Positions 1-10,496 of a DNA stretch of 64,000 bases are shown here, piece after piece. Under the pieces are notes generated by a model that had not been told where the DNA came from, did not search any database, and saw only the letters and a program-made list of their open reading frames with translations. How positions within the stretch are numbered: the first letter of the stretch is position 1; every line of letters begins with the position of its first letter. The DNA lies in assembly GCF_000621725.1 (NCBI RefSeq), contig NZ_JHXM01000012.1, positions 83,974-147,973 on the forward strand, given 5' to 3'. The position numbers and the translations under genes are program-made. The DNA is from Xylanibacter brevis ATCC 19188. GTDB lineage: Bacteria; Bacteroidota; Bacteroidia; Bacteroidales; Bacteroidaceae.

Positions 1-748
1 AGACCGTCCAGATGCCGCTGGCCGAATAGCACACGCAGATATAGCGGCCATCGGGGGTTACAAAGGCTTCGGGATTCTCGTTCACATAGATGGGATAGTT
101 GGACCGCAGGCCATCGGGATTGATCCACTGGCGCTCCCACTCATACTCGGGTTCAGAAAGCATCACACGCTCTGAGCTCAGCGTCCAGGGGTTCTCCATG
201 CGTGCCATGTAGATGCACTGGGTCTCGGTCTCCTTGCGGCGGTGGGGCCAGCCCGACCACAGCAGATACTGCTGGCCGCGCACCATCACCGAGGTGGGGT
301 GCAAGCCGAAGTTCCACTCTTCGTTGGTCACGATGGCACCCTTCAGTTCGAACTTGCCCTTCATGGGGTCGGCAGCACTGTTTTCCAGCACATAGAGCTG
401 GTGATAGTCGGTGTTACCGCCGTCGGCCTCGAAGTATATATACCATTTATTATTAATATGGTGTATCTCGGGCGACCAGATGTGCTGCATCGAGTCGGCA
501 TGCCACACACACTGACGCTCACCCTGGGCCAGCGTCTCGGGACTGTCAGACTTCCACAGGATGATACTGTCTGCAGAAGGAATCTGCATGGTATAATAAT
601 AATGATGATCCGCAACGGCGACCTGAGGATAGTAGCCGGCAGAGAAGACCAACTTGGAACTTCCATTGTCAAGGTTCTCTGACTGCTTACATCCAATCAA
701 GGTGCCTAGTAAACACAGGACACCAATCAGAGAGTATATAGCTTTCAT
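1..748 (-). CDS. GH43-family glycoside hydrolase lipoprotein (3' part lies beyond the window)
   Basis: Reading the minus strand from ATG at 748 gives a signal peptide ending in a lipobox (LIGC), so the product is probably a surface or periplasmic lipoprotein. The frame stays open to base 1. Motifs fit GH43 five-bladed-propeller enzymes (arabinofuranosidases or xylosidases): IWSPEIHHINNKWYIYF resembles the WAPE/D blade, and NPEAFVTPDGRYICVCYSAS resembles the later acid-bearing blade ending in YSASG. Such enzymes remove arabinose or xylose side chains. The gene diverges from the PUL starting at 1108 and has its own TAnnTTTG promoter, so it may belong to a neighbouring arabinan or xylan locus. 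Family assignment is fairly sure; substrate is not known. Confidence 0.82.
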   Translation of the reverse strand, partial: MKAIYSLIGVLCLLGTLIGCKQSENLDNGSSKLVFSAGYYPQVAVADHHYYYTMQIPSADSIILWKSDSPETLAQGERQCVWHADSMQHIWSPEIHHINNKWYIYFEADGGNTDYHQLYVLENSAADPMKGKFELKGAIVTNEEWNFGLHPTSVMVRGQQYLLWSGWPHRRKETETQCIYMARMENPWTLSSERVMLSEPEYEWERQWINPDGLRSNYPIYVNENPEAFVTPDGRYICVCYSASGIWTV

Positions 749-1107
749 GCGTTATAATCCGTTTTTATTGCTCGGCAAAGATACAACAAGAATTTCAAAC
801 AAACAAAAAAATCTAGTCAGAACTCTTGATATTTAGCATTTTAGGGCAATGGTGAACGATTTTTTTCGTGTTTTGAATAGCTATTATCCATAAATTTTGG
901 AAAATATAGCTTACTTTGCATCGTGAAAACGAACGAATAGCAGTGATGCTACGATTCAAGATAAAAAATAGTTAGTAATTATTTGTAGTTAGTAGTTTTA
1001 GTTTTTCGAGATTCAAAAGGCGTTGGTCTCTTTAAGGAAAAGATTGTTTAAGGATAAACCTAGCAAAGTTGTTAATAACTTAAAACTTATTATAGTATAA
1101 AAAACGT
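749..1107. other. Divergent intergenic region between GH43 and PUL 1
   Basis: The 359-nt AT-rich space holds the GH43 promoter on the minus strand. On the plus strand only a weak -7-like TTACTTTG (911-918) is visible, without a correctly spaced TTTG. This would leave a leader of about 190 nt before the DUF4965 gene at 1108. No ORF, tRNA or clear riboswitch was seen. An activator-dependent PUL promoter is plausible but not shown. Confidence 0.5.
776..807 (-). promoter_or_regulatory. Bacteroidetes-type promoter of the GH43 gene
   Basis: On the minus strand TATCTTTG (783-776) matches the TAnnTTTG -7 box. TTTG at 807-804 lies 20 nt upstream, the usual -33 spacing. The GH43 start codon is about 28 nt downstream of the -7 box. 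Confidence 0.75.
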
Positions 1108-3615
1108 ATGAAAAAAGCATTTCTTTTTGGCGCGATGATCCTCGGCGCGCTGGCGACAAAAGCGCAGAGCCAGGACACATTCAAGCCCTATCAACCGACA
1201 GACCTCCGTCTGCCTTCTGTTCCCCTTATTGTGTCTGACCCCTACTTCTCAGTATGGTCACCCTACAACGAGCTGAACGAAGGAACAACCCGTCACTGGA
1301 CCAACGACGAGAAGCCCATGCAGGGTTTCCTCCGCGTGGATGGTCAGACATACTGCTTCATGGGTGCAGACCGTGATCGCTACGAAACCATTATCCCCAT
1401 GGCCAACGAAGAGGCATGGACAGCTCGCTACTCACGCGAGAAGCAGGCCGAAGGATGGCAGGAGAACAACTTCAACGACAGCAAATGGGCAGAGGGTAAG
1501 GCCGCTTTCGGTTCAGAAGACCTCAGCAACGTTCGCACACGTTGGAGCAACGAGAATAGCGACCTCTACGTGCGTCGCACCATCAACATCGACGCCAAGG
1601 ACCTGAACGAGGACCTGGCGCTGATCTACTCTCACGACGACGTTTTCGAGATCTACATCAACGGCACAAAGGTTGCCAGCACTGGTGAGATCTGGCGCGA
1701 GGGTGTCACCCTGAAGCTGGACAGCAAGCTGAAGAAGCTGCTGAAGCCCGGCAAGAACATCATCGCTGCTCACTGTCACAACACCACTGGCGGTGCCTAC
1801 ACCGACTTCGGTATCTTCAAGATTAAGAAGGCTGACGCCTACGGCATCAAGCAGGCTACTCAGAAGTCTGTTGACGTACTGGCTACCTCTTCATATTATA
1901 CCTTCACCTGCGGTCCCGTGGAACTCGACCTGGTGTTCACCGCACCTATGCTGATCGACGACTATGATTTGCTGTCGGCTCCCGCCAACTACATCTCATA
2001 TCAGGTTCGTTCTACCGACGGTCAGGCTCACAACGTACAGCTGATGCTCACCGCTTCTCCTCTGATGGCAGTGAACAAGGGCGACCAGCCCACCATCTCT
2101 TCTATCATCGAGAAGAAAGGCACCAAGTATGCTTGCACCGGTACCATCGAGCAGCCCATCCTGGCTAAGACCGGCGACGGTATCTGCATCGACTGGGGTT
2201 ACTTCTACCTGCCCGCTATCAATGGTGATGTAGCCATCGCCAGCGAGAATGCTCTGAAGAGCAGCTTCGTGAAGAAAGGTAACATGCCCGCAAGCCAGCA
2301 GAACGTAACTGCACAGAACGAGAACAAGATGCCCTCACTGGCTTACTGCCACAACTTCGGCACCACCAAGCAGGCTTCTAGCTATGCTATCATGGGTTAC
2401 GACGAGATTTGGGACATCGAATACTTCTACAAGCGCTACAAGGGCTACTGGGCTCACGAGGGTAGCGTGACAATCTTCGACATGATCGATCGCCTGAACC
2501 GCGAATACAGCGGTATCATGAAGCGCTGCCGTCAGCTGGACAAGCAAATCTACGACGACGGTATGAAGGCTGGTAACAAGCAGTATGCTGAAATCCTCTC
2601 TGGTTCTTACCGTCACGTGATTGCCGCTCACAAGCTGTTCCGCGACGACGAGGGCAACCTGCTCTTCTTCTCTAAGGAGAACAACTCTAACGGTTGTGTC
2701 AACACCGTGGACCTCACCTACCCCGAGGCTCCTCTGTTCCTCTGCTACAACCCCGAACTGCAGAAGGGTATGATGACCAGTATCTTCGAATATAGCTACA
2801 CTGGTCGCTGGACCAAGCCTTTCGCTGCTCACGACCTGGGTCAGTATCCTAAGGCCAACAAGCAGGTATATGGTGGCGACATGCCTCTGGAGGAGGCCGG
2901 CAACATGCTGACACTGGCTGCTATGATCTGCAAACTGGATGGCAACACCAGTTACGTAAACAAGTACTGGGACATCATCACCACTTGGGCTGACTACCTC
3001 TCTGAGAACGGTCAGGATCCTTCTAACCAGCTCTGCACCGACGACTTCGCTGGTCACTGGGCTCACAACGCTAACCTCTCTGTTAAGGCTATCATGGGTG
3101 TAGCTGCATATGCTGAAATGGCTCGCCTGAAGGGTCTGAACGATGTTGCTGACAAGTACATGGCTCGTGCCAAGGAGATGGCTACCATCTGGGAGCGCGA
3201 TGCTCGCGAGGACGACCACTACCGTCTGGCCTTCGACCGCAAGGACACCTGGAGCCAGAAGTACAACATGGTATGGGACAAACTGTGGAACCTGAACCTC
3301 TTCCCCAACGGAGCTATGGAGCGCGACATGAAGTACTACCTCACCAAGCAGAACAAATACGGACTTCCCCTGGATGTACGTCGTGACTACACCAAGAGCG
3401 ACTGGATTATGTGGACTGCCGCTATGGCCAAGGACAAGAAGACCTTCCTGAAGTTTGTGGATCCTCTCTACAAATATATCAACGAAACAGAAAGCCGCGT
3501 ACCCATCAGCGACTGGCACGACACGAAGACTGGTATAATGACCGGATTCAAAGCTCGTTCAGTGATTGGTGGCTACTGGATGAAAGTTCTGGCCGACAAG
3601 TTGCAAGAACAATAA
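1108..3615 (+). CDS. Secreted DUF4965/DUF5127 (glutaminase-A-like) protein
   Basis: 835 residues with a signal peptide (MKKAFLFGAMILGALATKAQ). The N-terminus (LRLPSVPLIVSDPYFSVWSP) matches DUF4964. The rest follows the DUF5127-DUF4965-DUF1793 order of the GtaA/glutaminase-A-like superfamily, with an (alpha/alpha)-type C-terminal half containing CTDDFAGHWAHNANLS. Residues about 105-245 look like an inserted beta-sandwich sugar-binding module (SHDDVFEIYINGTKVASTGE, then AAHCHNTTGGAY), as in GH2 N-terminal domains. In Bacteroidetes these proteins usually sit in PULs, so a glycan-active role is more likely than glutaminase activity; this is inference. It is first in the operon, 18 nt before the next gene, and has a paralogue fused to GH2 at 14023. 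Confidence 0.82.
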   Translation: MKKAFLFGAMILGALATKAQSQDTFKPYQPTDLRLPSVPLIVSDPYFSVWSPYNELNEGTTRHWTNDEKPMQGFLRVDGQTYCFMGADRDRYETIIPMANEEAWTARYSREKQAEGWQENNFNDSKWAEGKAAFGSEDLSNVRTRWSNENSDLYVRRTINIDAKDLNEDLALIYSHDDVFEIYINGTKVASTGEIWREGVTLKLDSKLKKLLKPGKNIIAAHCHNTTGGAYTDFGIFKIKKADAYGIKQATQKSVDVLATSSYYTFTCGPVELDLVFTAPMLIDDYDLLSAPANYISYQVRSTDGQAHNVQLMLTASPLMAVNKGDQPTISSIIEKKGTKYACTGTIEQPILAKTGDGICIDWGYFYLPAINGDVAIASENALKSSFVKKGNMPASQQNVTAQNENKMPSLAYCHNFGTTKQASSYAIMGYDEIWDIEYFYKRYKGYWAHEGSVTIFDMIDRLNREYSGIMKRCRQLDKQIYDDGMKAGNKQYAEILSGSYRHVIAAHKLFRDDEGNLLFFSKENNSNGCVNTVDLTYPEAPLFLCYNPELQKGMMTSIFEYSYTGRWTKPFAAHDLGQYPKANKQVYGGDMPLEEAGNMLTLAAMICKLDGNTSYVNKYWDIITTWADYLSENGQDPSNQLCTDDFAGHWAHNANLSVKAIMGVAAYAEMARLKGLNDVADKYMARAKEMATIWERDAREDDHYRLAFDRKDTWSQKYNMVWDKLWNLNLFPNGAMERDMKYYLTKQNKYGLPLDVRRDYTKSDWIMWTAAMAKDKKTFLKFVDPLYKYINETESRVPISDWHDTKTGIMTGFKARSVIGGYWMKVLADKLQEQ

Positions 3616-3633
3616 CCTAAAATAACAATAAAT

Positions 3634-5166
3634 ATGATTAAAACTATTTTAAACTCAAGGAGCAAATGCCTATTAGGCATGCTCCTTTTGTGCCTTTCCG
3701 CTTGCATGGTATCATGCAACGATGACGATGAGGATGTCAGCACTCCCTTCGACAGTTCAAAGGCTGTAACCATTACCGACTTTACACCTAAAGAAGGCGG
3801 TGTAAGCCAGAAGATGCTCATCTTTGGTGAGAACTTCGGCGTTGACACGGCCCTGGTGAAAGTAACCATTGGTGGTAAGAAAGCGGTGGTTGTCAATGTA
3901 AAACCTACAGTGATTTACTGTTTTGTACCCACGGGCGCGTATGGTGGCGACATCAACGTGACCATCGGTAACGATGAAACCGGCTACCAGAGCGCTGTAG
4001 CATCGGAGAAGTTCAACTACGAGCGCAAGATGGTGCTGAGCACACTGACCGGTTCTCGCAACGAGTCGGGCGACGATCCCTGGAACCCTGGTTCTGTAGG
4101 CATCGAAGTTCCCTTCTCAGAGGCTACTGGTTTCCGCGATGATGCGTTCATGAAGTGGGACCCCCTCTATCCTGAGCGTCTCTACATTGTTTACGACAAC
4201 GGTGGTCCTGGCATCCAGATGCTGGACATGAACAAGAAGACCGTGCAGCTGGTGATGTCAAAGGCCGCTTGTTTCCAAGACCAGCGTCTGCGCACCATCG
4301 ACTTTGCCGACGACCCCAACACAGGCGAGAAGGCCAAGTACATGATTGTATCTACCGACCGCGCCGACAATGGTCAGCAGTCAACCAGCGTATGGATTGT
4401 GACTCGCAACTACGATGGTTCGTTCAACAACAGTTCACCCCGTCAGGTGCTGGCTGCCTACAAGCAGTGTAACGGTGCTTCCATCCACCCCCGCAATGGC
4501 GAGCTCTACTTCAACAGTTATGAGAGTGGTCAGGTTTTCCGCCTGGACATGAACCGTTATTTCGAGACCCAGAAGCCTGGCTATGAAGGCGATCCCTGGA
4601 AGCCCTCTTTGGCAGACGGCGCTTTCGAGAAGATTTTCAGCATTCAGGACAATGGCTGGGAATTCCAGATTGACATTCACCCCTCAGGTAAATATGCTTA
4701 TATCGTAGTCATCAACCACCACTACATTCTGCGTTCTGACTACAACGAAGAAACAAAATGTTTCTCTGCTCCCTATGTATTCGCTGGCGACATGAACGGT
4801 GCTGACTGGGTTGAAGGTGTAGGTGCCAATGCTCGTATGCACCGCCCCTACCAGGGTTGCTTCGTGAAGAATCCCGAGTACGTAAAGGAAGGTCGCAATG
4901 ATGTTTACGACTTCTACTTCTGCGACAACCAGAACCACTGCGTACGCTATCTGACACCAGAAGGTCTGGTACGTACCTTTGCCGGTCGTGGTACTTCTTC
5001 TATCACCGACAACAACATGTGGGGTACCGAGGATGGTGACCTGCGCGAGGTTGCTCGTTTCCGTGACCCAACAGGTATTGCCTACAACGAAGAGACCAAC
5101 ACCTTCTATATTTTGGACACCGTGGGCCATAAGGTCCGCATGATTTCCATGGAAGGCGAAGAATAG
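3634..5166 (+). CDS. IPT/TIG and NHL-propeller surface lipoprotein
   Basis: 510 residues. The signal peptide ends in a lipobox followed by acidic residues (MVSCNDDDEDV), the usual pattern for surface-exposed Bacteroidetes lipoproteins. Residues about 45-130 form an IPT/TIG immunoglobulin-like domain (ITDFTPKEGGVSQKMLIFGE). The remainder resembles a six-bladed NHL-type propeller (VRYLTPEGLVRTFAGRG and DPTGIAYNEETNTFYILDT). Proteins of this layout occur beside SusC/SusD pairs and are thought to be surface glycan-binding proteins. It lies between the DUF4965 gene and susC in the same operon. Binding function is inferred from context. Confidence 0.8.
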   Translation: MIKTILNSRSKCLLGMLLLCLSACMVSCNDDDEDVSTPFDSSKAVTITDFTPKEGGVSQKMLIFGENFGVDTALVKVTIGGKKAVVVNVKPTVIYCFVPTGAYGGDINVTIGNDETGYQSAVASEKFNYERKMVLSTLTGSRNESGDDPWNPGSVGIEVPFSEATGFRDDAFMKWDPLYPERLYIVYDNGGPGIQMLDMNKKTVQLVMSKAACFQDQRLRTIDFADDPNTGEKAKYMIVSTDRADNGQQSTSVWIVTRNYDGSFNNSSPRQVLAAYKQCNGASIHPRNGELYFNSYESGQVFRLDMNRYFETQKPGYEGDPWKPSLADGAFEKIFSIQDNGWEFQIDIHPSGKYAYIVVINHHYILRSDYNEETKCFSAPYVFAGDMNGADWVEGVGANARMHRPYQGCFVKNPEYVKEGRNDVYDFYFCDNQNHCVRYLTPEGLVRTFAGRGTSSITDNNMWGTEDGDLREVARFRDPTGIAYNEETNTFYILDTVGHKVRMISMEGEE

Positions 5167-5197
5167 TGATAACCAATAATAAGTAGACCTAACAATT

Positions 5198-8100
5198 ATG
5201 AGAAAATACATTGCATTACTATTGATATCACTCTGCACTTCCATGAGTGCTCTGGCACAAAAGGATATCGAAGTTTCTGGTCATGTGGTTGACGGAGATG
5301 GTGAGCCACTGATTGGTGCCAACGTAGTGGTAAAAGATGTAAAAGGCCTCGGTGTCATCACAGACATTGACGGTTTCTATAAAATAAAAGTAAAGGAGTA
5401 CCAGACGCTGGTATTCTCATACATTGGTTTCGGTACCAAGGAAGTGATGGTCAAGGGCGACACTAAGACCATCAACGTGAAGATGGTAGAAGAGCGCATC
5501 AATGCCGTTGACGAAGTCGTTGTCACCGGTATGGGTACGCAGAAGAAACTGACCGTAACAGGTGCTGTGACCAATGTGAACATGGATGATCTGAAGCACT
5601 TCAGCTCATCAAACCTCTCTAACACGCTGGCAGGTAACGTGCCAGGTATCATTGCCATGCAGACCTCTGGTCAGCCTGGACGTAACACTTCTGAGTTCTG
5701 GATTCGTGGTATCTCTACCTTCGGTGCAGGTGCCAAGGCCTATATCCTGGTAGATGGTTTCGAGCGCGACAACATCAACGACTTGAACATCGAGGATATT
5801 GAGTCTTTCTCTGTATTGAAAGATGCTTCTGCTACAGCCATCTACGGTTCAAAAGGTGCTAACGGTGTTATTCTGATCACCACCAAGCACGGTAAGGCAG
5901 GTAAGATTCAGGTGAACGGTAAGGTGGAGACATCTTACAACACACGTACCAAGACACCTGAGTTTGTTGACGGTATCACCTATGCCAACCTGGTAAACGA
6001 GGCTCGTCTGACCCGCAACCAGCCCCGCTACTATCAGCCTGAGGAAATCGACATCATCCGCACAGGCATCGACCCCGACCTCTATCCTAATGTAGACTGG
6101 ATGGATCTGCTGCTGAAGGATGGCGCTTGGAGCAATCGCGCCAATGTCAACCTGAGTGGTGGTGGTAACACTTCTCGTTACTATGCTTCTGTATCTTTCG
6201 TTAACGATGAGGGTATGTACAAGACCGACAAGACCCTGAAGGACAAGTACGACACCAATGCCAACTACAAGCGTTGGAACTATCGTTTGAATGTGGATAT
6301 CGACATCACCCCAACGACCTTGCTGAAGCTGGGTATCTCTGGCGACCTGTCAAAGCGTAACAGCCCAGGTATGCTGAGAACACGTTCGAAAGAAGATATC
6401 GAAGACAGCCAGAACCAGATGGACGTATGGGTAAACGATGACGATATCTGGGGACAGTTGTTCGGTTACAACCCCCTTCTCTCTCCTATTGTATATAGCA
6501 ACGGCTACATGCCTATGATCAACATTGGTCGTGGCAACTCAGCCATGATCAACCCTTGGGTATCTGCTACACAGTCTGGTTACAATGAGAACTGGAGCAA
6601 CAACTTGCAGAGCAACGTCACCCTGGAACAGGATCTGAAGTTCATCACTCCTGGTCTGAAGTTCACTGGACGTTTCGGTTTCGATACCTACAACAGCAAC
6701 TGGATCAGTCACCAGCAGGCTCCTGCCCTCTACTCGGCATTCCCACGTAACACACAGACTGGCGAGATCACCTACGACCGTGTATTCGATCAGAGCGATA
6801 TGAAGCAGAGCTCAGGCAGCGACGGTTCTCGTCGTGAGTTCATCGACCTGCTGTTGCACTGGGACCGTAAGTTTGCGAAGGTACACAACGTAGGTGCTAA
6901 CCTGAAATACACGCAGGACTCTTACATCCAGACTCAGAATATCGGTGACGACATCAAGAACAGTATTGCCAAAAAGAACATGGCTTTGGCTGGTCAGGTG
7001 ACCTATAACTACAACAACCGCTACTTTGCCGACTTCAACTTCGGTTACAACGGTTCCGAGAACTTCGCCGACAATCACCGCTTCGGTTTCTTCCCCGCCT
7101 GGTCATTGGCATGGAACATCGGAGAAGAGAAACTTGTACAGAGAACCTGTCCTTGGATTAACATGTTGAAGATTCGTTTCTCTCATGGTAAGGTCGGTAA
7201 CGACAACCTGGGCAACGAGCGTTTCCCCTACCTCTATACTCTGGGCAACACCGACGCTGGTTGGAACTGGGGCAACGGCCATGTCAATGGTATTCACTAC
7301 ACACAGGTAGCCTCTCCCAACGTCACATGGGAAGTTGCTAAGAAGAACGACCTCGGTCTTGACATCGTGGTATGGAACAACCGTTTCTCTCTGACCGTCG
7401 ACTACTTCCACGAGAAGCGTACCGGCATCTACATGGCACGTAACTACCTGCCTTGGAGCACAGGTCTTGAGAGTTCACCACGTGCCAACGTTGGTGCTGT
7501 GAAGTCTGAAGGTTTCGATGGTAACTTCAAGTACGAGGAGACCTTTGGCGAGGTTCGTCTGACTGCACGTGGTAACATCACCTATAGTAAGAACACCATC
7601 CTCGACCACGACGTTGAAAACAACGTTTATCCCTATCAGTACACACGTGGCTATCGTGTTGACCAGGTTCGCGGTCTGATTGCAGAAGGTCTGTTCAAAG
7701 ACTACGACGATATTCGCAACAGCCCCCGTCAGGATTTCGGTCAGGTTCAACCCGGTGATATCAAGTATAAAGACGTCAACGGTGACGGTGTCATCAACAA
7801 CGGTGACGTGGTAGCCATCGGTGCAACCCGCACACCTAACCTGATCTACGGTCTCGGTCTGTCTGTGATGTACAAGAACTTCGACATCAACCTGCACTTC
7901 CAGGGCGCCGGCAAGTCAACCTTCCTGATTAACGGTATGTGTGTTTATGCATTCAGCAACAACAACTACGGTCAGATTTTCAAGGGTATGCTGGACAACC
8001 GCTATGTAGATGCACAGACTGCTGCACAGCTGGGTATCCCAGCCAACGAGGATCCTAATGCAGACTATCCCCGTCTGACCTATGGTAATAACAATAACAA

Positions 8101-8350
8101 CAACCGTGCTTCTAGCTTCTGGCTGCGCGACGGTCGCTACCTGCGTCTGAAGAACGTTGACCTTGGCTACACACTGCCAAAGACACTGGTCAACAAAGCT
8201 CACCTGAACCAGGTTCGTTTCTTCCTGCAGGCCACCAACCTGCTCACCTTCTCAAAGTTCAAGACTTGGGATCCAGAAATGGCAAGCTCAACAGGACAGA
8301 ACTATCCCATCACAAAAGCTGTGACATTGGGTGTACAAGTTAATCTTTAA
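5198..8350 (+). CDS. SusC-like TonB-dependent outer-membrane transporter
   Basis: 1050 residues with a signal peptide (MRKYIALLLISLCTSMSALA). A CarboxypepD_reg-like beta-sandwich at about 25-105 (SGHVVDGDGEPLIGANVVVK) precedes a TonB-box-like segment (VDEVVVTGMGTQKK), the plug domain and a long beta-barrel ending in ITKAVTLGVQVNL. Length and order match SusC/RagA transporters, which import oligosaccharides across the outer membrane with a SusD lid. The paired susD starts 26 nt downstream. The transported glycan is not stated by the sequence; GH92 in the operon suggests mannose-containing oligosaccharides. Confidence 0.95.
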   Translation: MRKYIALLLISLCTSMSALAQKDIEVSGHVVDGDGEPLIGANVVVKDVKGLGVITDIDGFYKIKVKEYQTLVFSYIGFGTKEVMVKGDTKTINVKMVEERINAVDEVVVTGMGTQKKLTVTGAVTNVNMDDLKHFSSSNLSNTLAGNVPGIIAMQTSGQPGRNTSEFWIRGISTFGAGAKAYILVDGFERDNINDLNIEDIESFSVLKDASATAIYGSKGANGVILITTKHGKAGKIQVNGKVETSYNTRTKTPEFVDGITYANLVNEARLTRNQPRYYQPEEIDIIRTGIDPDLYPNVDWMDLLLKDGAWSNRANVNLSGGGNTSRYYASVSFVNDEGMYKTDKTLKDKYDTNANYKRWNYRLNVDIDITPTTLLKLGISGDLSKRNSPGMLRTRSKEDIEDSQNQMDVWVNDDDIWGQLFGYNPLLSPIVYSNGYMPMINIGRGNSAMINPWVSATQSGYNENWSNNLQSNVTLEQDLKFITPGLKFTGRFGFDTYNSNWISHQQAPALYSAFPRNTQTGEITYDRVFDQSDMKQSSGSDGSRREFIDLLLHWDRKFAKVHNVGANLKYTQDSYIQTQNIGDDIKNSIAKKNMALAGQVTYNYNNRYFADFNFGYNGSENFADNHRFGFFPAWSLAWNIGEEKLVQRTCPWINMLKIRFSHGKVGNDNLGNERFPYLYTLGNTDAGWNWGNGHVNGIHYTQVASPNVTWEVAKKNDLGLDIVVWNNRFSLTVDYFHEKRTGIYMARNYLPWSTGLESSPRANVGAVKSEGFDGNFKYEETFGEVRLTARGNITYSKNTILDHDVENNVYPYQYTRGYRVDQVRGLIAEGLFKDYDDIRNSPRQDFGQVQPGDIKYKDVNGDGVINNGDVVAIGATRTPNLIYGLGLSVMYKNFDINLHFQGAGKSTFLINGMCVYAFSNNNYGQIFKGMLDNRYVDAQTAAQLGIPANEDPNADYPRLTYGNNNNNNRASSFWLRDGRYLRLKNVDLGYTLPKTLVNKAHLNQVRFFLQATNLLTFSKFKTWDPEMASSTGQNYPITKAVTLGVQVNL

Positions 8351-8376
8351 TACAGACTTAGAAAGAATTAAAGACG

Positions 8377-10476
8377 ATGAAAAAGATATTTGCAACATGT
8401 ATCATGTCATTAGCTAGCGCAAGTGTGCTACTGACAAGTTGTGCCGACGAGCTGGATTCGGATAAGTATTTTGAGGACCGTAAGACACTGGAGACGGTCT
8501 TCACCAGCAGACAGCAGTCGGAAGAATGGCTGGCTTACGCCTATTCATTCATGACAAACGAGCTTGCCGACGTCATCGGTAAAGGCAATGGTCACTATCA
8601 TTGTTTTGCTGACGACATGTACTACGGCGACCGTGACCCACAGTATGGAGACGATGGTGAGTACCGCCACACCTATAACGCCTTCAAGCTGGGCGAATAT
8701 GATGAAGACACTGGTTATTGGGCATGGGAGAAAGCCTATAAAGGTATTTTCCAGGCATCAGTATTCATCCACAACATCGACAAGAACCCACAGATGACCG
8801 AAGAGGAGCGCATCGACCGCAAGGGTCAGGCACGTTTCGCACGTGCCTACTACTACTGGCTGTTGCTCCGCAAATATGGTCCTGTGCCCATCATGCCCGA
8901 TAATGGTGTCGACTATACTCAGAACTACGAGGCCGTTTCTATTCCTCGCAGCACCTATGAAGAGTGCGCCGTATATATTGCTACGGAGATGGAACAGGCT
9001 GCCAAGGAGATTCAGTACTGGAAGCGTGACCCCCTGAACATCGTTCGTCCTACCAAGGGCGCTTGTCTCGCTGCACGTGCTTTGGCATACGTCTATGCAG
9101 CCAGCCCCCTGGCCAACGGTCAGTTGAGCAACGGCAAGCACGATCCTTCTGTCAAGGACGACATTGCCAAGTTGCTGACCAACTTCGACGGTAAGCATCT
9201 GCTCAGCCTGGAGTACGATGAGTCTAAATGGGCACGCGCTGCTGCCGCTTGTCGCGACCTGATGGAGTGCGAAGCAGGCTACGAGCTGTATCACGCTCCT
9301 TACAACACGGTGGCTACCTTCGACCGCGACGCTACGATCGATCCACCTGCTGACGGCAACTTCTCTACCAAGAACTGGCCAGAAGGTTGGGCCGACATCG
9401 ACCCCTACCTGAGCTATCGTCAGATCTTCGACGGTGAGGTTGGTATGGCCGACAACCCTGAGCTGATCTTCACTCGTGGTTACAACATGTGTGATGATAT
9501 CAACAACTCTATCACTTCGCTGGTTGCTCACCAGTTGCCTTCTTCTCTGAACGGTTGGAATGCCCACGGCATGACCCAGAAGATGGTGGACGCCTACTAC
9601 ATGAACGATGGTAGCGATGTGCCCGGTAAGGATAGCGAGATGAACGGTGGCAACGGTTCTGAGCGCGTACAGGGTTGGACCACAGCCAGAAACTACCGCG
9701 ACTATCCTCCTTTGGCTCCCAACGTATCACTTCAGTATGCTAACCGCGAGCCTCGTTTCTATGCATCTGTAGCCTTCAACGGTTCTAAGTGGTGGGACAC
9801 CAACCCCAGCCACACCACCAGCGGTACCTACAATGCCGTGTTCTACTATCGTGGTGGCGACAATGGTTACACCAACTCTACTCGTTACCTGCGTACCGGT
9901 ATCGGTATCAAGAAATGGGTGAACCCACACGACTATCGCTCAACCAATGGCGACTACAATCATATCCAGAGAAAGTATGAGACAGCCATTCGCTACGCCG
10001 ACATCCTGCTGATGTATGCTGAGTGTCTGAACGAACTGACCCAGAGCTACACCATCGATTCATGGGATGGCTCTAAGCAGTACACCATTTCTCGTGACGT
10101 GGCAGAAATCAAGCGTGGCATTCAGCCCGTACGTATCCGTGCCGGTGTGCCCGACTATACCGCTGCTGAATATGCTGATCGCGATGTGCTCCGCGACAAG
10201 ATCAAGCGCGAGCGTATGATTGAGCTGATGGGTGAAGGTAAGCGCTACTACGACCTGCGTCGCTGGATGGATGCACAGGTTGAGGAGTCAAAGATCATCT
10301 ACGGTTGCAACATCATGATGACTGCTGCTCAGAAGGACGACTTCCAGAAGATTGTGCCCATCACCAGTCTGCCTACCACTTTCTCAGAGAAAATGTATTT
10401 CTGGCCCATTCGCAAGGCTGAGCTGAAGCGCAACTACAAGCTCACTCAGAATCCTGGATGGCAGTATTATGACTAA
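8377..10476 (+). CDS. SusD/RagB-like glycan-binding lipoprotein
   Basis: 699 residues. The signal peptide has a lipobox (LLTSCADELDSD). Alpha-helical TPR-like repeats are typical of SusD (QARFARAYYYWLLLRKYGPV, then IRYADILLMYAECLNEL). The C-terminus has the familiar RERMIELMGEGKRYYDLRRW and FWPIRKAELKRN motifs. SusD caps the SusC barrel at the cell surface and delivers glycan. It is translated as part of the operon, directly after susC and 20 nt before the next lipoprotein gene. Confidence 0.95.
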   Translation: MKKIFATCIMSLASASVLLTSCADELDSDKYFEDRKTLETVFTSRQQSEEWLAYAYSFMTNELADVIGKGNGHYHCFADDMYYGDRDPQYGDDGEYRHTYNAFKLGEYDEDTGYWAWEKAYKGIFQASVFIHNIDKNPQMTEEERIDRKGQARFARAYYYWLLLRKYGPVPIMPDNGVDYTQNYEAVSIPRSTYEECAVYIATEMEQAAKEIQYWKRDPLNIVRPTKGACLAARALAYVYAASPLANGQLSNGKHDPSVKDDIAKLLTNFDGKHLLSLEYDESKWARAAAACRDLMECEAGYELYHAPYNTVATFDRDATIDPPADGNFSTKNWPEGWADIDPYLSYRQIFDGEVGMADNPELIFTRGYNMCDDINNSITSLVAHQLPSSLNGWNAHGMTQKMVDAYYMNDGSDVPGKDSEMNGGNGSERVQGWTTARNYRDYPPLAPNVSLQYANREPRFYASVAFNGSKWWDTNPSHTTSGTYNAVFYYRGGDNGYTNSTRYLRTGIGIKKWVNPHDYRSTNGDYNHIQRKYETAIRYADILLMYAECLNELTQSYTIDSWDGSKQYTISRDVAEIKRGIQPVRIRAGVPDYTAAEYADRDVLRDKIKRERMIELMGEGKRYYDLRRWMDAQVEESKIIYGCNIMMTAAQKDDFQKIVPITSLPTTFSEKMYFWPIRKAELKRNYKLTQNPGWQYYD

Positions 10477-10496
10477 GAACAGAAAACTATAGAATT

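Noticed and set aside
911..918. Promoter for PUL 1 (TTACTTTG)
   Set aside because: Second base deviates from TAnnTTTG and no TTTG lies 19-21 nt upstream; listed only as a weak possibility.
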